The position numbers were made by a program, and so were the translations under genes. A stretch of 64,000 nucleotides of DNA from Chelatococcus sambhunathii (lineage in GTDB: Bacteria > Pseudomonadota > Alphaproteobacteria > Rhizobiales > Beijerinckiaceae). Below the pieces are notes generated by a model. The model was not told where the DNA came from, ran no database searches, and saw only the letters and a program-made list of their open reading frames with translations. Numbering within the stretch: position 1 is the stretch's first letter; each line of letters starts with the position of its first letter. The DNA is taken from assembly GCF_001418005.1 (NCBI RefSeq), contig NZ_LIOL01000003.1:471154-535153 (forward strand). Reading direction: 5' to 3'. Shown here piece after piece: positions 17,858 through 25,245 of the stretch.

Positions 17858-18088
17858 TCAGTCCCGGAGTGGTTCTTGCCGGGCGACGTCCGGCAGGCCG
17901 CGTTCCTCGACATGCAGGATGCGCGGGCAGGCATCGAGCGGTACCTCGAATCGCCGGGCGGCGTAGAGCTGGGGAATGAGGCAGACGTCGGCGAGCGACG
18001 GCTCGGACCCGAAGCAGAAGCCGTCGTCCCCGATGGGAGCCTCGACCGCCGCGTGCCCATTGCCCATCCATGTCGCGATCGAGTTACT
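17858..18088 (-). pseudogene. maiA: maiA remnant (maleylacetoacetate isomerase, C-terminal end)
   Basis: About 77 codons match the end of zeta-class GST/maleylacetoacetate isomerase: FCFGSEPSLADVCLIPQLY, then ARRFEVPLDACPRI and a stop after RQEPLRD. The N-terminal thioredoxin-fold domain and most of the helical domain are missing. Upstream codons up to 18196 keep the frame open but show no GST similarity. It follows hmgA, where a maiA/fahA pair would be expected in the tyrosine/homogentisate pathway, so it is best read as a truncated relic. The 18089-18227 stretch contains nothing else I can assign. Confidence 0.7.
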
Positions 18089-18227
18089 CACCTGCATTTC
18101 CGAACAGTCCAGCGTGGGCGGGATTGTGGCACGGCACGCGCCGAAGCTATTGCCGACCGGGAGGCCACCGGCCGCGGTCTCCCGGCTTTCCAACAAGGGG
18201 CTCGCCGAACCCCCGTCATGGCGCCAC

Positions 18228-19601
18228 TCATGATGGCGCCGCGCATGGCCTCTGTGGATCGAAATGGATCTTCAGCTTGCGTCCGTAGGCCCGGTAGTCT
18301 TTCTGCAGCGCCTCGGTCCCGGCGGCGAAGGCGCTCACCTTCTGCGGGAAGCGCGTCTCGAACATGAAGGCGAGCGTGCCCTCGAGCCTGTGCGGCTTCA
18401 GCTCGACGTTGCTCGCCCTCTCGAAGGCGTCCACGTCGGGCCCGTGCGGCAGCATCGTGTTGTGCAGCGAGATGCCGCCGGGCACGAAGCCGCCGCCGGT
18501 CTTGGCGTCATAGACGCCGTAGACGAGCCCCATGAACTCGCTCATCACGTTCATGTGGTACCAGGGCGGGCGGAAGGTGTTCTCGGCGACGAGCCAGCGA
18601 TCCGGGAAGATGACGAAGTCGACATTGGCCGTACCCGGCGTCTCCGATGGAGAGGTCAGCACGGTGAAGATCGACGGGTCGGCATGATCGTAGAGGACTG
18701 GTCCCACCGGCGAATAGCGGCGCAGGTCATATTTGTAGGGCGCGTAATTGCCGTGCCAGGCCACGACATCGAGCGGCGAGCGGTCGATGTCCGCCGCCCA
18801 GAGGGAGCCACCCCATTTTACATACATCGTCGAGGCCGCCTCGCGGTCCTCATAGGCGGCGACCGGCGTCAGGAAGTCGCGTGGATTGGCGAGGCAGTTG
18901 GCGCCGATCGGTCCACGCTCGGGCAGGGTGAAGGCCCCGCCGTAGTTCTCGCACAGATAGCCGCGCGCCGGCCCGCCCCGCAACTCGACGCGGATCTTCA
19001 CGCCGCGCGGGATGACGGCGATCTCGCCCGGTCCGATGTCGATGATGCCGAACTCGGTCCACAGGCGCAGGTTGCCTTGCTGCGGCACGAACAGCATCTC
19101 GCCATCGGCGTTGTAGAAATACTCGTCCGCCATCGAGCGGGTGACGAGATAGACATGCGCGCCCATGCCGGCCTGCGCACCGGCATCGCCCGCCGTTGTG
19201 ATGGTGTGGATTCCTTCGACAAAGGACATCTCTTTATCCGGGATCGGAAGCGGATCCCAACGCATCGGCGCGATCGGCACCTCGGCCTCTACCGCCGGCG
19301 CCGTGCGCCACAGCCCGATGTCCACTTGCCGAAACTCGCCCCAATGGGCCACCGTCGGGCGGATGCGGTAGAGCCAGGATCGCTCGTTCGTCGTGCGTGG
19401 CGCCGTGAAGGGAGAGCCGCTGAGCTGCTCGGCATAGAGGCCATAGGCGCATTTCTGCGGCGAGTTGCGGCCGAGCGGCAGCGCCCCGGGCAGCGCCTCG
19501 GTCTCGAAGCCGTTGCCGAAGCCCGACATGTAGCCCCGCTGGATGGCACTCTCGGGCCGCCCCGCACGGCCGGCATCAGGGGATGAATGCTGGTCATTCA
19601 T
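18228..19601 (-). CDS. hmgA: Homogentisate 1,2-dioxygenase
   Basis: This 457-residue cytoplasmic Fe(II) enzyme opens the ring of homogentisate to maleylacetoacetate in tyrosine/phenylalanine catabolism. Metal ligands are recognisable in [15 protein letters not shown] (His and Glu) and in the downstream [10 protein letters not shown] (active-site base and third ligand His). The N-terminal [19 protein letters not shown] is the typical family opening. The ATG at 19601 is chosen because AGGAGG stands seven bases upstream; an in-frame ATG at 19625 is less well placed. The partner maiA is only a fragment at 17858-18088 and no fahA is present, so the rest of the pathway must lie elsewhere or be lost. 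Confidence 0.93.
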   Translation of the reverse strand: MNDQHSSPDAGRAGRPESAIQRGYMSGFGNGFETEALPGALPLGRNSPQKCAYGLYAEQLSGSPFTAPRTTNERSWLYRIRPTVAHWGEFRQVDIGLWRTAPAVEAEVPIAPMRWDPLPIPDKEMSFVEGIHTITTAGDAGAQAGMGAHVYLVTRSMADEYFYNADGEMLFVPQQGNLRLWTEFGIIDIGPGEIAVIPRGVKIRVELRGGPARGYLCENYGGAFTLPERGPIGANCLANPRDFLTPVAAYEDREAASTMYVKWGGSLWAADIDRSPLDVVAWHGNYAPYKYDLRRYSPVGPVLYDHADPSIFTVLTSPSETPGTANVDFVIFPDRWLVAENTFRPPWYHMNVMSEFMGLVYGVYDAKTGGGFVPGGISLHNTMLPHGPDVDAFERASNVELKPHRLEGTLAFMFETRFPQKVSAFAAGTEALQKDYRAYGRKLKIHFDPQRPCAAPS

Positions 19602-19736
19602 GAGCGGAACCTCCTGTCTGGTCACGTCCGCGGCCGTCGTCTCCGGCGGCCGCAGGGCGGACGCTGATGGGGCCGATTCTGAGCCCGACCGCCCCTCGCC
19701 GGAAGGCCGGTCGCGAGATCGTGCCCCACCCGCTCG

Positions 19737-20028
19737 TCAGTGCGGCCGAGACGCCTGCATCGAAGGGCGCTCGGCGAAGGTCGCATACCATCTGGCAAGC
19801 GTGGGATGCGGGCGATGCCAGTCCTTGTCGGCGAAGCGGAAGTCGTAGAGCGCGGAGCCGTCGAGGAGAGCCGTCGGCACCTTGCCGGAGAGGTTGCGCG
19901 CCACGATCTGGCCTCACGCTTCGCCGGCCCGGCCACGGAGGCAGCAGCGCGATCGCGTTGGCGACGCCCTTCTCGTGAGCGCTGACGAGCACCTCGCGTA
20001 CATAGAGAGAGGCCGGCAAGTCCGCCAT
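19737..20028 (-). pseudogene. Glutathione S-transferase pseudogene
   Basis: The N-terminus SLYVREVLVSAHEKGVANAI is a GST thioredoxin-fold start. The frame then shifts, after which QIVARNLSGKVPTALLD continues. The reading passes directly into the distal C-terminal end DFRFADKDWHRPHPTLARWY and ERPSMQASRPH before a TGA. About 100 residues of the helical domain are missing at the junction near LYDFRF. The combination of frameshift and internal deletion makes this a relic. It occupies most of the gap between hmgA and the dehydrogenase gene at 20091. Confidence 0.72.
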
Positions 20029-20060
20029 TGACGGCCTCGTCGCGCCATATATTCTAGTAC

Positions 20061-20072
20061 CTTACATATAAG
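20061..20072. promoter_or_regulatory. Candidate GntR operator, CTTA-CATA-TAAG dyad
   Basis: CTTACATATAAG lies 19 nt before the dehydrogenase start, in a short AT-rich promoter region. It has perfect 4-bp arms around CATA, the same architecture as the ATTGCATACAAT dyad at 487-498. The GntR/FCD gene at 24417, at the end of this operon, is the likely binder. The downstream GGGGAGGA is the ribosome site for 20091. Confidence 0.4.
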
Positions 20073-20090
20073 ATATCGTCGGGGAGGATC

Positions 20091-21503
20091 ATGAACGTCA
20101 TCACCACGCCTGCGCTGCGGCAGCAGGTTCTCGATGATTTGCGCCGGCAGCTCGGCCCCGGTGCCGTTCTCGTCGGCGACGACGTCCCCGCGCGCAATTG
20201 CAACGACTGGAGCCCGCAGGCGCCGCGCCGGCCGCTCGCGGTGGTACGACCGCTCGACGCTGCCGGCGTCGCCATGACCCTGAAGGTCTGCCGTTCCGTC
20301 GGTTTTCCCGTCGTTCCGCAAGGCGGCCTTACTGGCCTGTGCGGCGGCGCCACGCCGGAGGAGGGCTGGGTTGCCTTGTCGCTGGAGCGGATGAGCGGCA
20401 TCGAGGAGGTCGACGCCGCGAGCGCCACCATGACGGTGAAGGCCGGCACGCCGCTGGAGCGTGTGCAGGATGCGGCCGACGCCGCCGGCTTCCTCTTCCC
20501 GCTCGACCTCGGCTCGCGCGGCTCCTGCGCCATCGGCGGCAATCTCTCCACCAATGCCGGCGGCAATCGCGTCATTCGCTACGGCATGATGCGCGAGCTG
20601 GTGCTCGGCCTCGAGGTGGTGCTGCCCGACGGCACCATCATCACCAATCTCAACAAGCTCCTGAAGAACAACGCCGGCTACGACCTGAAGCACCTCTTCA
20701 TCGGCTCGGAAGGCACGCTCGGCATCGTCACCCGCGTCGTGCTGCGCCTGTTTCCGAAGCCGCAGTGCACGATGGCGGCCCTGTGCAAGCTCGCCGACTA
20801 CGACCGGGTGGTCGCCCTGCTCGCTGCCGCCCGCCGCGGCCTCGGGCCGCTGCTGTCGGCTTTCGAGGTGATGTGGCCGGACTATTGGCAGGTGGTGACG
20901 GAGCGCGCCGGCGTGCGCAGCCCGGTTGCGCCCGGCGACGGACTCCACGTCCTCGTCGAGGCGCAGGGCACCGACGAGGCCATCGACCGGCCCCGTTTCG
21001 AGAGCTGGCTCGAGGGCCTCATGGAGCAGGAATTGCTCGTCGATGCGGCCGTGGCGCAATCGCTGGCCGACATCGATGCCTTCTGGGCCCCGCGTGATGC
21101 CTGCGCCGAATTCCCGGCCGTGCTCGGGCCACACATCTCCTACGACATCGGCCTCGCCGTCGGGCGGATGGACGACTTCGCGCGCCGCTGCAAGGCCGCG
21201 CTCGAGGCGGCGATCCCCGGCTGCGACAGCGTCTATTACGGCCATATCGGCGACGGCAACCTGCATCTCGTCACCTGGGTGCCGGGCCTCGCCGCCGCCG
21301 CCCAGCCGAAACCGGCCATGGACGCGATCATCTACGGGCTCGTGAAGGAACTCGGCGGCAGCATCTCGGCCGAGCACGGCATCGGCACCCTGAAGAAGCA
21401 GTGGCTCGGCCATGCCCGCAGCGAGGCGGAGATCGCGCTGATGCGCACGCTGAAGGCGGCGCTCGACCCCTCCGGCCTGCTCAATCCCGGCAAGGTGGTG
21501 TGA
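20091..21503 (+). CDS. FAD-binding D-2-hydroxyacid dehydrogenase (GlcD/D2HGDH-like)
   Basis: This 470-residue flavoprotein has an N-terminal PCMH-type FAD domain (PQGGLTGLCGGA near residue 80 and SRGSCAIGGNLSTNAGGN near 145). The C-terminal domain has the metal-site motif YYGHIGDGNLHLVTW (about residue 383) and ends with EHGIGTLKK. Enzymes of this family oxidise D-lactate, glycolate, D-2-hydroxyglutarate or related D-2-hydroxyacids and feed quinones or ETF. It is the first gene of an operon with a complete TRAP importer, its stop overlapping the dctQ start by one base, which suggests the imported solute is its substrate. Which hydroxyacid is not decided by sequence. Confidence 0.88.
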   Translation: MNVITTPALRQQVLDDLRRQLGPGAVLVGDDVPARNCNDWSPQAPRRPLAVVRPLDAAGVAMTLKVCRSVGFPVVPQGGLTGLCGGATPEEGWVALSLERMSGIEEVDAASATMTVKAGTPLERVQDAADAAGFLFPLDLGSRGSCAIGGNLSTNAGGNRVIRYGMMRELVLGLEVVLPDGTIITNLNKLLKNNAGYDLKHLFIGSEGTLGIVTRVVLRLFPKPQCTMAALCKLADYDRVVALLAAARRGLGPLLSAFEVMWPDYWQVVTERAGVRSPVAPGDGLHVLVEAQGTDEAIDRPRFESWLEGLMEQELLVDAAVAQSLADIDAFWAPRDACAEFPAVLGPHISYDIGLAVGRMDDFARRCKAALEAAIPGCDSVYYGHIGDGNLHLVTWVPGLAAAAQPKPAMDAIIYGLVKELGGSISAEHGIGTLKKQWLGHARSEAEIALMRTLKAALDPSGLLNPGKVV

Positions 21504-22024
21504 TGATCGAGCGCGCCTTCAAGCTGGTCGACGCCCTGCTCGCGGTGCTGCTGCTCGGCATGGTGGTGATGGTCTTCGGCAATGTCGTGCTGCGCTACGT
21601 CTTCAACTCCGGCATCGTCGTCTCCGAGGAGCTCTCCCGCTTCTTCTTCGTCTGGCTGACCTTCATCGGCGCCGTCGTCGCCATGCGCGACGGCTCGCAC
21701 CTCGGCATGGAGACGGTCCTCCTGATGCTGCCGCGCCGCGGCCGCATCGTCTGCCTCGCGCTCAGCCAGGCCCTCATCCTCGCCTGCTGCGTCATGCTGT
21801 TCTGGGGCGCATGGCAGCAGCACGAGGTCAACGCGACGACGGGGGCGCCCGTCACCGGGCTCTCCATGATCTGGATCTTCGGCATCGCCTACGTCACGGC
21901 GGTCGGCATCGGCGCCCATGCGGTGCACAAGCTCTGGCGCATCGCCACCGGCCGCATCCGCGACGACGAACTGATCGAGGTGCACGAGAGCGAAGAGACC
22001 GTGCCCCGCGAGGTGCGGCCATGA
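21503..22024 (+). CDS. dctQ: TRAP transporter small permease, DctQ
   Basis: This 173-residue four-helix membrane protein opens with LLAVLLLGMVVMVFGNVVLR and contains the family motif VVSEELSRFFFVWLTFIGAV near residue 40. DctQ bridges the binding protein and the large permease. The ATG at 21503 overlaps the dehydrogenase stop (TGATG), and its own stop overlaps dctM by 4 nt, so dld-dctQ-dctM are translationally coupled. The C-terminus is a short charged cytoplasmic tail. Confidence 0.9.
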   Translation: MIERAFKLVDALLAVLLLGMVVMVFGNVVLRYVFNSGIVVSEELSRFFFVWLTFIGAVVAMRDGSHLGMETVLLMLPRRGRIVCLALSQALILACCVMLFWGAWQQHEVNATTGAPVTGLSMIWIFGIAYVTAVGIGAHAVHKLWRIATGRIRDDELIEVHESEETVPREVRP

Positions 22025-23298
22025 CCGTCGCCGTCTTCACCATCTCGCTCCTCGGCGCCATGGCGCTCGGCATGCCGATCGCCTTCGCGCTCCTCGTCTG
22101 CGCCGTCGCGCTGATGGTGATGCAGGGCCAGATCGACGCCACCATCCTGTCCCAGAAGCTCATCGAGGGCGCCGACAGCTTCCCCCTGCTCGCCATCCCC
22201 TTCTTCATGCTGGCCGGCGAACTGATGAACGCCGGCGGCATCTCCAAGCGCATCGTCGCCTTCGCCCTCACCTGGGTCGGCCATGTCCGCGGCGGGCTCG
22301 GGCTCGTTGCGATCTTCGCCGCGGTGGTCATGGCGGCGATCTCGGGCAGCGCCGCGGCCGATGCCGCGGCCATCGGCACATTGCTCATCCCCATGATGCG
22401 CCAGGCCGGCTACAACGTGCCGCGCTCGGCCGGGCTCATCGCCGCCGGCGGCGTCATCGCGCCGGTCATCCCGCCGTCGATCGGCCTCATCGTCTTCGGC
22501 GTCATCGCCAATGTCTCCATCGGCAAGCTCTTCCTCGCCGGCATCTTCCCCGGCCTGATGATGGGCACCGCGCTCGTGCTCACCTGGCTGTGGGTGGCGC
22601 GCAAGGACAAGGTCGCGATCCTGCCGAAGCAGGGCTGGGGCCTGCGCCTCAAGGCGGGCATCGACGGCATCTGGGCGCTCGTCATGCCGCTCGGCATCAT
22701 CGGCGGGCTCAAATTCGGCATCTTCACGCCGACCGAGGCCGGCGTCGCCGCCTGCGTCTATGCCTTCGTCGTCGGCGCCTTCGTCTACCGCGAACTGCCG
22801 CTCAGACAACTCTATCCGCTCCTTGTGTCGGCAGCGCGTAGCACGGCGGTGGTCGTCTTCCTGATCGCGGCGGCACTCGTCTCCGCCTGGCTGATCACGC
22901 TCTCCGACGTGCCGGGCCAGGTTTCGGCGATGCTCGAGCCCTTCATGGGCAACAAGATCCTCCTGATGTTCGTCATCATGGCGATCGTCGTCATCGTCGG
23001 CACCGCGCTCGATTTCGCGCCGACGCTGATGATCCTGACGCCGGTGCTGATGCCGGTGATCAAGCAGGCCGGCATCGATCCGGTCTATTTCGGCGTGCTG
23101 TTCATCATGAACAACGCCATCGGCCTCATCACGCCGCCGGTCGGCATCGTGCTCAACGTCATCTGCGGCGTCGCCAAGATCCCCATGAGCGACCTGATGA
23201 AGGGCCTGTGGCCCTTCCTGTGGGCGGAGATCGCCGTCCTGTTCCTGCTCGTCCTGTTCCCGGACCTCGTGCTCATCCCGCTGAAATGGCTCTCATAA
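22021..23298 (+). CDS. dctM: TRAP transporter large permease, DctM
   Basis: This 425-residue, roughly twelve-span permease carries out Na+/H+-coupled import. Typical signatures are FPLLAIPFFMLAGELMNAGG near residue 55, MAAISGSAAADAAAIGTLLI near 105, and a final ITPPVGIVLNVICGVAK near 375. It overlaps dctQ by an ATGA and is followed 21 nt later by the dctP gene. Length and topology are standard. With dctQ and dctP it forms a complete DctPQM system dedicated to the D-hydroxyacid dehydrogenase operon. Confidence 0.93.
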   Translation: MTVAVFTISLLGAMALGMPIAFALLVCAVALMVMQGQIDATILSQKLIEGADSFPLLAIPFFMLAGELMNAGGISKRIVAFALTWVGHVRGGLGLVAIFAAVVMAAISGSAAADAAAIGTLLIPMMRQAGYNVPRSAGLIAAGGVIAPVIPPSIGLIVFGVIANVSIGKLFLAGIFPGLMMGTALVLTWLWVARKDKVAILPKQGWGLRLKAGIDGIWALVMPLGIIGGLKFGIFTPTEAGVAACVYAFVVGAFVYRELPLRQLYPLLVSAARSTAVVVFLIAAALVSAWLITLSDVPGQVSAMLEPFMGNKILLMFVIMAIVVIVGTALDFAPTLMILTPVLMPVIKQAGIDPVYFGVLFIMNNAIGLITPPVGIVLNVICGVAKIPMSDLMKGLWPFLWAEIAVLFLLVLFPDLVLIPLKWLS

Positions 23299-23319
23299 CA
23301 ACCGGAGGAGGAAACGAAG

Positions 23320-24339
23320 ATGAAGACCAGGTTCTGCTACAAGCTCGCCGGCGCCGGCCTCGCCGCCGCCGTGCTGTTCACCGGGGCATCGGCGCAGGCC
23401 GAGTTCAAGGAGCGCACCTTCCGCGTCTCCAACGGCGTCAGCAAGGAGCATCCCATGGGCAACGGCCTTGCCGCCATGGGCGCCTGCACGCTGGAGAAGA
23501 CCGGCGGCAAGATGAAGATCCAGGCCTATTGGGACGGCGCGCTCGGCAACGACCTCACCGCCACCCAGAGCGTGCGCACCGGCTCGCTCGAGATGGTGCT
23601 GACCTCGACCGCGCCGCTCACCTCCATCGTCCCCGAGCTCGGCGTCTTCGACCTGCCCTTCCTGTTCAATAACGAGCAGGAGGCCGACCATGTGCTCGAC
23701 GGCAAGGCGGGCGAGTGGTTCGCCGCCAAGCTGCCCGCTGCCGGCGTCATCAACCTCGCCTGGTGGGAGAACGGCTTCCGCCACACCACCAATTCGCGCC
23801 GCCCGATCACCAAGGCCGAGGATTTCGAGGGCGTGAAGATGCGCGTGATGCAGAACAACATCTTCATCGACACGTTCAAGGAGCTCGGCAGCAATGCCGT
23901 GCCGCTCGCTTTCTCGGAAGTCTATTCGGCCCTTGAGACGAAGACCGTCGATGGGCAGGAGAACCCCTTCAACAACATCGAGAACATGAAGTTCTACGAG
24001 GTGCAGAAATACCTCACCCTGACCAAGCACGCCTACAGCCCGACGCTCGTGCTCTTCTCGAAGAAGATCTGGGACACGCTGTCACCCGAGGAGCAGGCGG
24101 TGCTGAAGGACTGCGCGGCCGTGGGCCAGAAGGAGCAGCGCAAGGTCAACCGCGAGAAATCCGAGATCAGCCTCGCCAACCTCAAGGCACAGGGCATGGA
24201 GGTGAACGAGATCACGCCGGAGGAGATGGCGCGCATCCGCGAGAAGGCGCAGGTCATCTACGAGCGCCACGGCAAGGCCATTGGCGACGAGGCGCTGACC
24301 CTCGTCTTCGAGGAGCTCAAGCGCGTCCGTGGCAACTGA
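23320..24339 (+). CDS. dctP: TRAP transporter substrate-binding protein, DctP family
   Basis: This 339-residue periplasmic receptor has a Sec signal peptide (about residues 1-27, ending ASAQA). The DctP fold is evident, and the conserved arginine that pairs with the solute carboxylate lies in FEGVKMRVMQNNIFIDTFK near residue 172. QENPFNNIENMKFYEVQKYL near 210 is another family block. Carboxylate binding fits a 2-hydroxyacid substrate for the upstream dehydrogenase. An AACCGGAGGAGGAAACG ribosome site precedes the ATG, consistent with high expression of the receptor. A hairpin follows the stop. Confidence 0.92.
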   Translation: MKTRFCYKLAGAGLAAAVLFTGASAQAEFKERTFRVSNGVSKEHPMGNGLAAMGACTLEKTGGKMKIQAYWDGALGNDLTATQSVRTGSLEMVLTSTAPLTSIVPELGVFDLPFLFNNEQEADHVLDGKAGEWFAAKLPAAGVINLAWWENGFRHTTNSRRPITKAEDFEGVKMRVMQNNIFIDTFKELGSNAVPLAFSEVYSALETKTVDGQENPFNNIENMKFYEVQKYLTLTKHAYSPTLVLFSKKIWDTLSPEEQAVLKDCAAVGQKEQRKVNREKSEISLANLKAQGMEVNEITPEEMARIREKAQVIYERHGKAIGDEALTLVFEELKRVRGN

Positions 24340-24381
24340 CCGGCAGGTGGCCGGCATGGGCCTCGGCGGCCCGTGCCGGTC
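24338..24381 (+). terminator. Imperfect hairpin after dctP
   Basis: GACCGGCA at 24338-24345 pairs with TGCCGGTC at 24374-24381, and internal GGCC-rich sequence can extend the fold. It begins at the dctP stop and separates dctP from the regulator gene. No T-run follows, so it may only reduce read-through into the regulator. Confidence 0.35.
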
Positions 24382-24416
24382 TGGCGTCATTGACGGCCGG
24401 AGCAATTCCGGAATGA

Positions 24417-25124
24417 ATGTCCGTCTCCGGAATCAGACAGCCCCTGATGAAATCGTTCAGGCTCGATCCTCCCAAGTCGCTCTCCGCCAAGGTCATGCTG
24501 CGCCTGCGCCAAGCCATCATCGAGGGGGAACTGGCGCTCGGCGCCATCATCGCCGAGGAGACGCTGGCGCAATCCTTCGGCGTCAGCCGTACGCCGGTGC
24601 GCGAGGCCTTGAACCAGCTTCAGTTGCAGGGCCTCGTCACCATCCGCCCCCAGGTCGGCAGCTTCGTCTTCCGGCCGAGCCCGGAGGACATCGCGGAGCT
24701 GTGCGAGTTCCGCTCCGTCATCGAGCCGCGCGCCGCCGAACTCGCCTTCCGCCACGACAGGGACGGCACGATTGCGGCCATGGCCGCCGCCATCGCCGAC
24801 ATGGAAAAGGCCCTCGAGAAGCGGGACAATGTCGCCTATGGTCGCGCCGACACCGCGCTGCACGAGGCGCTGTTCACCCATTGCGGAAATTCCTACATCG
24901 AGGAATCCTATCGCCTCGCGGCGGGCAAGATCGCGGCGCTGCGCACGAATCTCAGCTCGCCCATCGACGTCCAGAACCCGACATCCTACGAGGAGCACCG
25001 CAGCTTCCTGCGGTTCTTCGAGGCGGGGGATTTCGCGGCCTTCGAGCGCCTGATGGTGGCCCATGTCACCGCCTCCGGCCGCACCTATGTCAAGGTGCTC
25101 GAGGAGCGCGCCGGGCGGCCGTGA
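24417..25124 (+). CDS. GntR-family transcriptional regulator (FCD domain)
   Basis: This protein is 235 residues from the ATG at 24417; a shorter start at 24447 (MKSFRLDPP) is also plausible and neither has a clear ribosome site. The winged helix covers about residues 20-80, with the recognition helix in FGVSRTPVREALNQLQLQGL. The helical FCD domain follows (EFRSVIEPRAAELAFRHDRD), with metal-ligand residues expected in DTALHEALFTHCGN and the two later His (EEHRSF, VAHVTASG). Such regulators sense small organic acids. Being last in the dehydrogenase-TRAP operon, it probably represses that operon through the CATA-centred dyad at 20061; this is inferred. Confidence 0.87.
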   Translation: MSVSGIRQPLMKSFRLDPPKSLSAKVMLRLRQAIIEGELALGAIIAEETLAQSFGVSRTPVREALNQLQLQGLVTIRPQVGSFVFRPSPEDIAELCEFRSVIEPRAAELAFRHDRDGTIAAMAAAIADMEKALEKRDNVAYGRADTALHEALFTHCGNSYIEESYRLAAGKIAALRTNLSSPIDVQNPTSYEEHRSFLRFFEAGDFAAFERLMVAHVTASGRTYVKVLEERAGRP

Positions 25125-25245
25125 TGCGGCGCGCGATGCCGGTCTTCCTCGCGTAATGCACTTTCTGCGGCGCGGGCCCTCGACCGCGTCGCTCCGTCTG
25201 CTTAGAAAGGCCTGATGCAGCAAGCAATATGGGGCTGGAACGATC

